DNA from: an uncultured Pedobacter sp.
Lineage (GTDB): Bacteria; Bacteroidota; Bacteroidia; Sphingobacteriales; Sphingobacteriaceae
NCBI RefSeq assembly: GCF_946479715.1
Contig: NZ_CAMLHF010000241.1
Span: 1-7,283, forward strand
Direction of reading: 5' to 3'
DNA: 7,283 bases
Shown: positions 1 to 7,283 of the stretch, piece by piece
Numbering within the stretch: position 1 is the stretch's first letter
Layout: every line of letters begins with the position of its first letter
Notes under the pieces: generated by a model
What the model saw: the letters and a program-made list of their open reading frames with translations, nothing else
Databases searched by the model: none
Told to the model about the DNA's origin: nothing
Translations under genes and position numbers: made by a program

Positions 1-260
1 GTGCAATAGCAGCGCTCGAATTTGCAAGAGAAAAGGGAATTGATGTTCCCGGCGAATTAAAAATTATAGGTTACTCAAATGATCCCAGAACATCAATAAT
101 TACTCCTGCAATAACTACTATAGAGCAGTTTCCCGATGAAGTGGGTAAAAAGATAGTTGAAACGCTGATAAATTCGTTGAAAAATAATACAAATATAATT
201 GATGAAAGAACAGTGCCAATTACGATACCTGTTCAGTTAATTAGAAGAATGACAACCTAA
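1..260 (+). CDS. LacI-family transcriptional regulator, C-terminal fragment
   Basis: The reading frame enters from the left edge (first full codon at 3) and runs 85 residues to a TAA at 258-260. It begins AIAALEFAREKGIDVPGELK, continues IIGYSNDPRTS, then TPAITTIEQFPDEVGKKIVETL, and ends in PVQLIRRMTT. The order 'A..A...G..VPgelkiiGysn', then 'p.ittieqf.dEvG', then a C-terminal '.P..LI.R' tail is the usual end of the periplasmic-binding-protein-like effector domain of LacI/GalR regulators. The DNA-binding helix-turn-helix lies outside the window. The stop codon is only 23 bp from the GH88 start, on the same strand, so the regulator is probably co-transcribed with the catabolic genes and controls them. 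The ligand is unknown. A pathway intermediate such as KDG is an inference, by analogy with the LacI-type KdgR of Bacillus subtilis. Confidence 0.85.
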   Translation, partial: AIAALEFAREKGIDVPGELKIIGYSNDPRTSIITPAITTIEQFPDEVGKKIVETLINSLKNNTNIIDERTVPITIPVQLIRRMTT

Positions 261-283
261 AAACTAAATATTAAATAACATTG

Positions 284-1477
284 ATGATGAGAAAACTATT
301 TGTTGTAATCTGTTTTTTACTGATAAATAATGGCATGCTAAGCGCCCAGAGTAAGGACGGAAAAATGAGCCAATTGATTGATGAGCAATTTAAATTTGCA
401 GATCAGCAATATAAGGTGCTTGCCAAAAATGTGCCTGCAGATGTAATGCCTAAAACCTATTACGAAAACACAGGTAAAGTAGAAACAAGTGATACCAAAT
501 GGTGGTGTAGTGGGTTTTTCCCCGGTACGCTGCTTTATATCTACGAGTATACAAAAGATGCCGACATTCTGAAGGAAGCTAAACAACGCCTTTCTATTTT
601 AGAAAAAGAAAAGCATTACACCGGTAATCATGATCTGGGTTTTATGATGTATTGCAGTTTTGGTAATGCTTATCGAATCCTGAAAGATCCATCGTATAAA
701 AAGACAATAGATACAGCCGCAGAATCTTTGTCAACACGATTCCATCCTGAGGCGGGTGTGATCCAATCCTGGAACTCCAGCAAAAAAATGGCTGGTCCTG
801 TTATTATAGATAACATGATGAACCTTGAATTGCTAAGCTGGGTAAGTGACCATGGAGGTGATAAAAAGTATAAAGAGATTGCAGTTACGCATGCAAATTC
901 CACCATTAAAAATCATTTCAGGCCAGATTTTAGTTCCTATCATGTTATTGATTATGATATGAAAACAGGTAAGATTTTGCAAAAAATAACCGCGCAGGGA
1001 GCTGCAGACTCATCTGCATGGAGTAGAGGACAAGCATGGGGCTTATATGGATACACTATGATGTATCGTTTCACTAAAAACAAACAGTATTTAAACCAGG
1101 CAAAAAATATTGCCAAATTCATGTTAAATGATCGCAATATGCCTGCAGATATGATTCCTTACTGGGATTATGATGCTCCCGGGATACCTAGTGCACTTCG
1201 TGATGCCTCTGCGGGTGCGGTTATGGCTTCCGCATTATTGGAGCTCGCTCAGTATTCAGATAAAAAGGAAGGTAAACAATATGTAAGTGCCGCTGAAACA
1301 GCATTAAAAACATTGGCTTCTGATACCTATCGTGCAAAATTGGGTGAGAATGGGGGATTTCTGTTAAAACACAGCGTAGGCTCAATACCTCATAAATCGG
1401 AAGTTGATGTTCCGTTAACCTATGCTGACTACTATTTTTTAGAGGCTTTACATCGCTATAAAAACTGGTATTTATAA
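284..1477 (+). CDS. Exported GH88 unsaturated glucuronyl hydrolase
   Basis: This is a 397-residue glycoside hydrolase family 88 enzyme. The family hydrates the 4,5 double bond of the unsaturated uronic acid that polysaccharide lyases leave on oligosaccharides, which releases the uronate as 5-keto-4-deoxyuronate. Two Asp residues match the catalytic pair of Bacillus UGL (Asp88 and Asp149): D117 in HDLGFMMYCSFGNAYR and D176 in VIIDNMMNLELL. Other family signatures are TKWWCSGFFPG (about 71-81), DSSAWSRGQAWG (242-253), PYWDYDAP (292-299) and the closing VDVPLTYADYYFLEAL. Residues 1-22 form a signal peptide (MMRKLF, hydrophobic core, LSAQ) with no lipobox Cys, so a soluble periplasmic location is expected. 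The start could be TTG 281, ATG 284 or ATG 287; I chose the first ATG, and no Shine-Dalgarno sequence decides between them. kduI follows after 24 bp and uses the product. Family is certain. Sugar and sulfation preference are not. Confidence 0.93.
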   Translation: MMRKLFVVICFLLINNGMLSAQSKDGKMSQLIDEQFKFADQQYKVLAKNVPADVMPKTYYENTGKVETSDTKWWCSGFFPGTLLYIYEYTKDADILKEAKQRLSILEKEKHYTGNHDLGFMMYCSFGNAYRILKDPSYKKTIDTAAESLSTRFHPEAGVIQSWNSSKKMAGPVIIDNMMNLELLSWVSDHGGDKKYKEIAVTHANSTIKNHFRPDFSSYHVIDYDMKTGKILQKITAQGAADSSAWSRGQAWGLYGYTMMYRFTKNKQYLNQAKNIAKFMLNDRNMPADMIPYWDYDAPGIPSALRDASAGAVMASALLELAQYSDKKEGKQYVSAAETALKTLASDTYRAKLGENGGFLLKHSVGSIPHKSEVDVPLTYADYYFLEALHRYKNWYL

Positions 1478-1501
1478 AAATATTAATAAAAAAGATAAAA
1501 C

Positions 1502-2344
1502 ATGCAAACACATTTTGAAAGCCGATACGCTCTTAGTCCAAATGAAACAAAGCAAATGGTTACCGCGGATCTGCGTAAAAATTTTTTAATCCCAGAGATA
1601 TTCGAGGCCGACCATATTCATCTTACCTTGTCTCATTACGATCGCTATATAGCCGGAGGGATAATGCCCGTAAATGAAACTATACAACTTTCAAATCCTG
1701 ATAGTTTAAAAGCCGAATACTTTTTAGAAAGAAGAGAACTTGGTATTATTAACGTAGGTGGCAAAGGTACGGTTGTGGCTGATGGAATTAATTATGATCT
1801 GGATTTTAAGGAAGCTCTTTATATTGGTAAGGGGACTAAAAATGTAACATTTGCATCTGCCGATAAAAAGAAGCCTGCAAAATTTTATATTAATTCTGCA
1901 CCTGCTCATCATAAATATCCAAGTAAAAAGGTTTCAAAAGCCGAGGCAGAAATTGTTGAACTTGGAAGTCCGGAAACAGCAAATCACCGGGTTATAAATA
2001 AACTATTGGTAAATAGTGTTTTGCCTACTTGTCAACTACAAATGGGTATGACTGAGCTAAAGAGTGGAAGTGTTTGGAACACCATGCCGGCACATACTCA
2101 TGACCGTAGGATGGAGGTTTATTTCTACTTTGAAGTTCCACAAGGCCAAAGTGTTTGCCATTTTATGGGCGAACCACAGGAAACCAGGCACATCTGGATG
2201 CAAAATGAGCAGGCTGTGATTTCGCCTAACTGGTCTATACATTCGGGAGCGGGTACAAGCAACTATACGTTTATCTGGGGTATGGCAGGTGAGAATCTTG
2301 ACTATGGAGATATGGATCATTGTGCAATTAATGAGCTTAAATAA
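1502..2344 (+). CDS. kduI: 5-dehydro-4-deoxy-D-glucuronate isomerase (KduI)
   Basis: KduI converts 5-keto-4-deoxyuronate, the opened form of the unsaturated uronate released by GH88, into 2,5-diketo-3-deoxygluconate in the cytosol. The protein has 280 residues, against 278 in E. coli KduI. The metal-binding residues of the E. coli enzyme (His196, His198, Glu203, His245) are all present at an offset of two: H198 and H200 in MPAHTHDRRMEVYFYF, E205 in the same motif, and H247 in NWSIHSGAG. The N-terminal FESRYALSPNETKQM and the C-terminal FIWGMAGEN are also typical. There is no signal peptide, unlike the enzymes on either side. It starts at an ATG behind an A-rich leader, 24 bp after the GH88 stop, and ends 10 bp before the DUF4861 gene. 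Nothing looks truncated or altered. Confidence 0.97.
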   Translation: MQTHFESRYALSPNETKQMVTADLRKNFLIPEIFEADHIHLTLSHYDRYIAGGIMPVNETIQLSNPDSLKAEYFLERRELGIINVGGKGTVVADGINYDLDFKEALYIGKGTKNVTFASADKKKPAKFYINSAPAHHKYPSKKVSKAEAEIVELGSPETANHRVINKLLVNSVLPTCQLQMGMTELKSGSVWNTMPAHTHDRRMEVYFYFEVPQGQSVCHFMGEPQETRHIWMQNEQAVISPNWSIHSGAGTSNYTFIWGMAGENLDYGDMDHCAINELK

Positions 2345-2354
2345 TAAAGAGATT

Positions 2355-3494
2355 ATGAAAAAAGTATTTGCTTTCTTATTGTTACTGCCCGGAGCATCGT
2401 TCTTTGTGCAGGCACAAACAAATGTGGTGAAAACAACTATTATAGTGAATAATTCCTCTGATATAGAGCGGTTAGGCGAGGTAGTGTCTATTAACTGGGC
2501 TACCATTATCACAAAATATCCGGGTATTGATACTGCGAATTTCAAAGTATTAGATGCTGCCACCAAAAAAGAAATTCCTTTTCAGTTGGAGCACAAAGGA
2601 GAAGTAGCTATACAGAATTTACTGGTACAAATTAATGTTAAAGCAAAAGGGAATGCTAAACTTCTTATAGTAGCGGGCAAACCTGCTGCTATAACTAAAA
2701 AGACCTATGGTCGCTATGTCCCTGAACGTTATGATGACTTTGCATGGGAGAACGATAAAGTTGCTAACCGCATGTACGGTAAAGCATTAGAAACCAGAAA
2801 GGACAATGCTTTTGGGATAGATATTTGGGTGAAAAGATCAAGTAAGCTGGTAATTAATGATTGGTACAAAACTGGCGATTACCATACAGATCATGGTGAT
2901 GGAATGGATTATTATAGTGTAGGATTAACTTTAGGCGCAGGCGATATAGCTCCTTATGTTAACGACTCTGTTTACTATTCTAAAAATTATCATAATTGGA
3001 AAGTATTGGATAACGGGCCCTTGCGCACCTCATTTCAGTTAGGGTATGATGAGTGGGATGTAGCAGGTAAACCGGTAAAAGTAGTAAAAACAATATCTCT
3101 GGATGCAGGCTCTCACTTTAACCGTATACAAGCCGATTACTCTTATTCAGACGGAGCAGATCTTCCTGCAGTAATAGGGATAGTTAAAAGAGCCGAGCCA
3201 GGGGTTATCCTAATGGATGAAAAACAAGGCATAATGGGTTACTGGGAGCCAGAGCATGGCGCAGATGGAATTACCGGTGTAGCAACAATCATTCCCGGTG
3301 GAAAGGTAAAAATGAATACTGACAAGGTTCATTTGCTAACTCATACTCTGGTTAAAGGCAAAGAGCCGGTTGTTTACTATAATGGCTCTGCATGGAGCAA
3401 GGGAAATGAAATTACCACTGCAAACGAATGGTTTAAACATCTGGATACTTTTAGTCAGAAATTAAACCAACCGTTAGTTATAAAAGTGCAATAA
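2355..3494 (+). CDS. Exported DUF4861-family protein of unknown function
   Basis: The 379-residue protein starts with a clear signal peptide (MKKVFAFLLLLPGASFFVQA, cleavage near Ala20-Gln21) and has no lipobox, so it is probably soluble in the periplasm. From memory it matches the DUF4861 family, found mainly in Bacteroidota polysaccharide-degradation clusters. I know of no firmly established activity. The rest looks rich in beta-strands, with an N-terminal segment (about 25-115) followed by blocks of likely conserved residues: YGRYVPERYDDFAWENDKVA (118-137), INDWYKTGDYHTDHGDGMDY (167-186) and NGPLRTSFQLGYDEW (220-234). Near the C-terminus is YYNGSAWSKG (341-350). H177, H180, D182 and D185 are candidate active-site or metal residues, by inspection only. 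The frame is open upstream to a GTG at 2289, which would overlap kduI by 56 bp. ATG 2355 is preferred because it puts the signal peptide at the N-terminus. It sits between kduI and kduD, so a role in uronate-containing glycan breakdown is likely. It could be an enzyme or a binding protein. Confidence 0.8.
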   Translation: MKKVFAFLLLLPGASFFVQAQTNVVKTTIIVNNSSDIERLGEVVSINWATIITKYPGIDTANFKVLDAATKKEIPFQLEHKGEVAIQNLLVQINVKAKGNAKLLIVAGKPAAITKKTYGRYVPERYDDFAWENDKVANRMYGKALETRKDNAFGIDIWVKRSSKLVINDWYKTGDYHTDHGDGMDYYSVGLTLGAGDIAPYVNDSVYYSKNYHNWKVLDNGPLRTSFQLGYDEWDVAGKPVKVVKTISLDAGSHFNRIQADYSYSDGADLPAVIGIVKRAEPGVILMDEKQGIMGYWEPEHGADGITGVATIIPGGKVKMNTDKVHLLTHTLVKGKEPVVYYNGSAWSKGNEITTANEWFKHLDTFSQKLNQPLVIKVQ

Positions 3495-3506
3495 GAAATA
3501 TATAAA

Positions 3507-4277
3507 ATGGCGATACTTGATTTATTTAATTTAAAAGGAAAAACGGCTTTAGTAACAGGCTGTAAAAGGGGCATAGGTAAGGCTATGGCAGAAGCCCTTG
3601 CAGAAGCAGGAGCAGATATTATTGGAGTATCCGCTAATTTAGAGCTATCTGGAAGTGATATAGAAAAATCTATAACCTCACTTGGCAGGAAATTTTATGC
3701 GTATCAATGCGATTTTAGCAACCGTAATTCACTTAAACTATTTATTGATCAGGTAAAAAGAGATCATCCGATAATAGATATTCTTGTAAATAATGCAGGA
3801 ACAATTTTAAGAAAGCCTATATCTGAACATCCTGATGAGTATTGGGATGAAGTGATCGCTGTAAATCAATCTGCTCCTTTTATCCTTACCAGGGAAATTG
3901 GAAAAGAAATGGTTTTGCGTGGACAGGGAAAGGTAATTTTTACAGCTTCTCTGCTAACGTTTCAAGGTGGCATTACCGTGCCTGGTTATGCAGCCAGTAA
4001 AGGGGCAATTGGCCAGTTAACAAAAGCTTTTGCTAATGAATGGGCAGCTAAAGGGGTAAATGTAAATGCAATAGCACCCGGATATATTTCAACCGATAAT
4101 ACAACTGCACTGAGGGCTGATGAGAACCGTAGTCGCTCTATTATGGAGCGCATTCCTGCAGGGCGATGGGGTGAACCGGAAGATTTTAAAGGTCCAATAG
4201 TTTTTCTGGCTACAGAGGCTTCTTCTTATATGCACGGCACTGTGATGACAGTAGATGGTGGATGGATGGGCAGATAA
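3507..4277 (+). CDS. kduD: 2-deoxy-D-gluconate 3-dehydrogenase / KDG oxidoreductase (KduD)
   Basis: This is a 256-residue classical short-chain dehydrogenase/reductase. In this context it should reduce the KduI product 2,5-diketo-3-deoxygluconate to 2-keto-3-deoxygluconate with NAD(P)H in the cytosol. The Rossmann motif TGCKRGIG is at 17-24, NNAG at 95-98, and the catalytic residues are S148, Y161 and K165 (YAASK). Features shared with E. coli KduD include SFQGG-like TFQGGITVPGYAASKG, NVNAIAPGYISTDNT, RIPAGRWGEP and the terminal VDGGWMGR. The segment after beta-strand 2 reads GVSANLE, which does not settle NAD versus NADP preference by eye. No signal peptide is present. It begins at an ATG 12 bp after the DUF4861 stop behind an A/T-rich leader, and is followed 21 bp later by the GH20 gene. 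KDG kinase and aldolase, which would finish the pathway, are not in the window. Confidence 0.94.
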   Translation: MAILDLFNLKGKTALVTGCKRGIGKAMAEALAEAGADIIGVSANLELSGSDIEKSITSLGRKFYAYQCDFSNRNSLKLFIDQVKRDHPIIDILVNNAGTILRKPISEHPDEYWDEVIAVNQSAPFILTREIGKEMVLRGQGKVIFTASLLTFQGGITVPGYAASKGAIGQLTKAFANEWAAKGVNVNAIAPGYISTDNTTALRADENRSRSIMERIPAGRWGEPEDFKGPIVFLATEASSYMHGTVMTVDGGWMGR

Positions 4278-4298
4278 TGGTATAAAATAATTGAGTAA

Positions 4299-5915
4299 AT
4301 GAATTTAAAAAGATTAATACTGGTTTGTAGTTTGCTGATTGGTTATCAAATCACAAATGCTCAGGAAGTATGTCCGATTATCCCTCAACCAGTAAAGTTT
4401 GCTAAAACTGAGGGCTCTTTTGTAATTACTCAGCATAGTCCTATAATTGCAGAATCTGCACTTTTAAGACCGGTAGCTCATTATCTTCAACAGGAATTAC
4501 TAAAGGAGCAGGAACTACCTTTAAGTGTTTATAATGCATCAAAAGAATCTGGGGTAAAATTAGTACTTACATCGAAAAAAAGCTCAGACAAATACACTCT
4601 GGAAATCAATTCAAAAGGAGTTGTAATAACGGCTAGCGATGCTGAAGGCGCTTTCTATGGCGTTGTGTCGTTACTGCAGATTGCCAGACAATCGAAAAAT
4701 ATAAAAGGTTCACTTTCATTAGAAGGATGGAAGATACAGGATAGTCCTTTATACGAATGGCGAGGTTTGATGCTTGATGAATCAAGACATTTCTTTGGTG
4801 TAGCAAAAGTTAAATCTATTCTGGATTGGATGGCTTTCTATAAATTGAATCGTTTCCACTGGCACCTTACCGACGAGCCTGCATGGCGTATTGAAATTAA
4901 AAGATATCCGGGACTCGCCTTGATTGGTGGTATTGGTGATTTTTTGAATGGAACTTTACCCTCACAGTATTACACGCAAGAACAGATGAAAGAGATAGTA
5001 GCTTATGCAGCACAGAGATTTATCACTGTTATTCCGGAGATAGATATGCCAGGACATGCTTCTGCAGCGAACCGGGCATATCCTGAATTTAGCGGGGGTG
5101 GATCTGAGGGACATCCTGAATTCACGTTCAATCCTGGTAAAGAAGGTACTTATCAATACCTTTCAAATATCCTGCGCGAAACCAATGCATTATTTCCTTC
5201 AGGGATGATTCACCTTGGCGGCGATGAGGTAAGCTATGGCAATCAGCAATGGTCTACAAATGCGGATATTAAAACGCTAATGCAAAGTAAAGGACTAGCA
5301 AATGTTAAAGAAGTAGAAAAATACTTCATGAAACGTATGGCAGATTCGGTATACCGTATGAATGCGAAATTACTTGTGTGGGATGAGATGGCGGAAGTTG
5401 ATCTTCCTAAAGACAAGACAATTATCTTCTGGTGGAGACATGATAAACCTGATATGCTAAATCTATCTCTTAAAAAGGGTTATGAAACCGTGTTGTGCCC
5501 GAGATTGCCGTTTTATTTTGACTTTGTTCAAGATAGTACCCATAATTATGGCCGTAAGTGGAGTAATAAATTATACAATGCATTAGAAAGTGTTTACTCC
5601 TTTTCCCAGGATAATTACTTAGACGGTTCAGTAAGTAAAAAACAGGTCTTGGGTATACAAGCTGATCTATGGACGGAGACGATTCAAAGCGATCAACGAT
5701 TAGATTACCTATTGTTTCCGCGAATAACTGCACTTGCAGAAGCTGCATGGAGTAAAAACGCAAAGGATTTCCAAGGATTTATGCAGCGTTTAAAAAAGCA
5801 TATGCCACTGTTTCAGCAAGCATCAATTTATTATTATGATCCATTTAATCCTGCAAAGAACCCTGAACCTGTTAGAATAGGGACAGGGGTTAAGCGTTTT
5901 GATACTGGATTGTAA
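4299..5915 (+). CDS. Exported GH20 beta-N-acetylhexosaminidase
   Basis: This 538-residue exo-hydrolase should remove terminal non-reducing beta-linked GlcNAc or GalNAc by the substrate-assisted GH20 mechanism. Residues 1-22 are a signal peptide (MNLKRLILVCSLLIGYQITNAQ). Cys25 is not in a lipobox, so the protein is probably periplasmic and soluble. Residues about 23-150 match the small GH20b alpha/beta domain, starting IIPQPVKF. The catalytic barrel follows, with YEWRGLMLDESRHFF (152-166, substrate-binding R155), FHWHLTDEPAWRIEI (186-200), VIPEIDMPGHASAA (244-257) and the catalytic pair D309-E310 in HLGGDEVSYG. Aromatic pocket residues W378-W379 and W458 (GIQADLWTE) are in place. The C-terminus ends shortly after YYYDPFNPAKNPEP with no added carbohydrate-binding module. 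It is the last gene of the run. Next to GH88 and KduI/KduD it suggests a glycosaminoglycan-type substrate. Peptidoglycan or host glycan hexosamine is an alternative. Confidence 0.94.
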   Translation: MNLKRLILVCSLLIGYQITNAQEVCPIIPQPVKFAKTEGSFVITQHSPIIAESALLRPVAHYLQQELLKEQELPLSVYNASKESGVKLVLTSKKSSDKYTLEINSKGVVITASDAEGAFYGVVSLLQIARQSKNIKGSLSLEGWKIQDSPLYEWRGLMLDESRHFFGVAKVKSILDWMAFYKLNRFHWHLTDEPAWRIEIKRYPGLALIGGIGDFLNGTLPSQYYTQEQMKEIVAYAAQRFITVIPEIDMPGHASAANRAYPEFSGGGSEGHPEFTFNPGKEGTYQYLSNILRETNALFPSGMIHLGGDEVSYGNQQWSTNADIKTLMQSKGLANVKEVEKYFMKRMADSVYRMNAKLLVWDEMAEVDLPKDKTIIFWWRHDKPDMLNLSLKKGYETVLCPRLPFYFDFVQDSTHNYGRKWSNKLYNALESVYSFSQDNYLDGSVSKKQVLGIQADLWTETIQSDQRLDYLLFPRITALAEAAWSKNAKDFQGFMQRLKKHMPLFQQASIYYYDPFNPAKNPEPVRIGTGVKRFDTGL

Positions 5916-5986
5916 AGGTTTGTTTCTAAACTAAAACAATTTGCTCAATATTATTTTTCTAACGCTATTTAATTTAATTGTAAACT

Positions 5987-7283
<1,297 letters not shown>

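Larger units (their letters stand above)
1..5915 (+). other. Putative uronate/hexosamine catabolic operon (regulator, GH88, kduI, DUF4861, kduD, GH20)
   Basis: Six consecutive genes lie on the same strand with gaps of 23, 24, 10, 12 and 21 bp. None of the gaps holds a stable hairpin or a TAnnTTTG promoter element, so a single transcript entering from the left is the simplest reading. The unit mixes exported hydrolases with cytosolic enzymes of the same pathway. Its true 5' end lies outside the window, so whether it is part of a polysaccharide utilization locus with SusC/SusD genes cannot be judged here. The operon call is inferred from spacing. Confidence 0.65.

Noticed and set aside
1469..1482. 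Hairpin TATTT-ATAA-AAATA at the GH88 stop, followed by A-rich sequence
   Set aside because: It has five A-U pairs only and an A-tract rather than a T-tract, so it is neither a terminator nor a stable structure.
2289..2354. A GTG-started upstream extension of the DUF4861 reading frame overlapping kduI
   Set aside because: It would place 22 non-conserved-looking residues before a textbook signal peptide. ATG 2355 restores the signal peptide to the N-terminus and gives a normal 10-bp gap.
2057..2566. A 169-codon open frame on the minus strand
   Set aside because: It runs antisense across the kduI end and the DUF4861 start, both well supported. Its translation resembles no family I know and it has no promoter or leader.
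3495..3506. Separate promoter for kduD in the short gap
   Set aside because: The 12-bp gap has no TAnnTTTG element and there is none in the same position before the other genes of the unit.
5918..5931. Stem GTTT/AAAC after the GH20 stop as a terminator
   Set aside because: Four pairs with one G-C, and no T-tract follows closely. It is too weak to call.

Overview
The window looks like the chromosome of a member of the Bacteroidota, most likely Sphingobacteriaceae (Pedobacter-like). The DNA is AT-rich. Genes start behind A-rich leaders with little or no Shine-Dalgarno sequence. Exported proteins have signal peptides ending in Ala-Gln, and the one clear promoter has the Bacteroidota form (TTG, about 20 nt, TAnnTTTG). 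The genus is inferred from sequence style and remembered family resemblance, not from a database search.

Region 1 (1-5915) is a compact run of plus-strand genes for using uronic-acid-containing polysaccharide fragments. It begins with the 3' end of a LacI-family regulator (to 260). An exported GH88 unsaturated glucuronyl hydrolase (284-1477), cytosolic KduI (1502-2344), an exported DUF4861-type protein of unknown function (2355-3494), cytosolic KduD (3507-4277) and an exported GH20 beta-N-acetylhexosaminidase (4299-5915) follow. Gaps are 10 to 24 bp, so one polycistronic unit is likely. Polysaccharide lyases, presumably encoded elsewhere, leave a 4,5-unsaturated uronate at the non-reducing end of fragments. 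GH88 removes it, and it opens to 5-keto-4-deoxyuronate. KduI isomerises this to 2,5-diketo-3-deoxygluconate, and KduD reduces that to 2-keto-3-deoxygluconate (KDG). GH20 removes the beta-linked hexosamine. Together this points to a glycosaminoglycan-like substrate with beta-linked HexNAc, such as hyaluronan or chondroitin, more than to heparin, whose glucosamine is alpha-linked. No lyase, sulfatase, SusC/SusD pair, transporter, KDG kinase or aldolase lies in the window, so this is only part of the full pathway.

Region 2 (5916-6081) is a 166-bp intergenic stretch. I see no convincing terminator. It holds two short palindromes, a good Bacteroidota promoter, and a predicted stem-loop at the very start of the guaB mRNA that ends next to the start codon.

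Region 3 (6082-7283) is guaB, the housekeeping IMP dehydrogenase, cut by the window end after 400 codons. It is unrelated to the sugar cluster and marks its right border.

The least explained items are the DUF4861 protein placed between kduI and kduD and the guaB leader hairpin. I found no RNA genes, CRISPR array, insertion sequence or clearly novel system.
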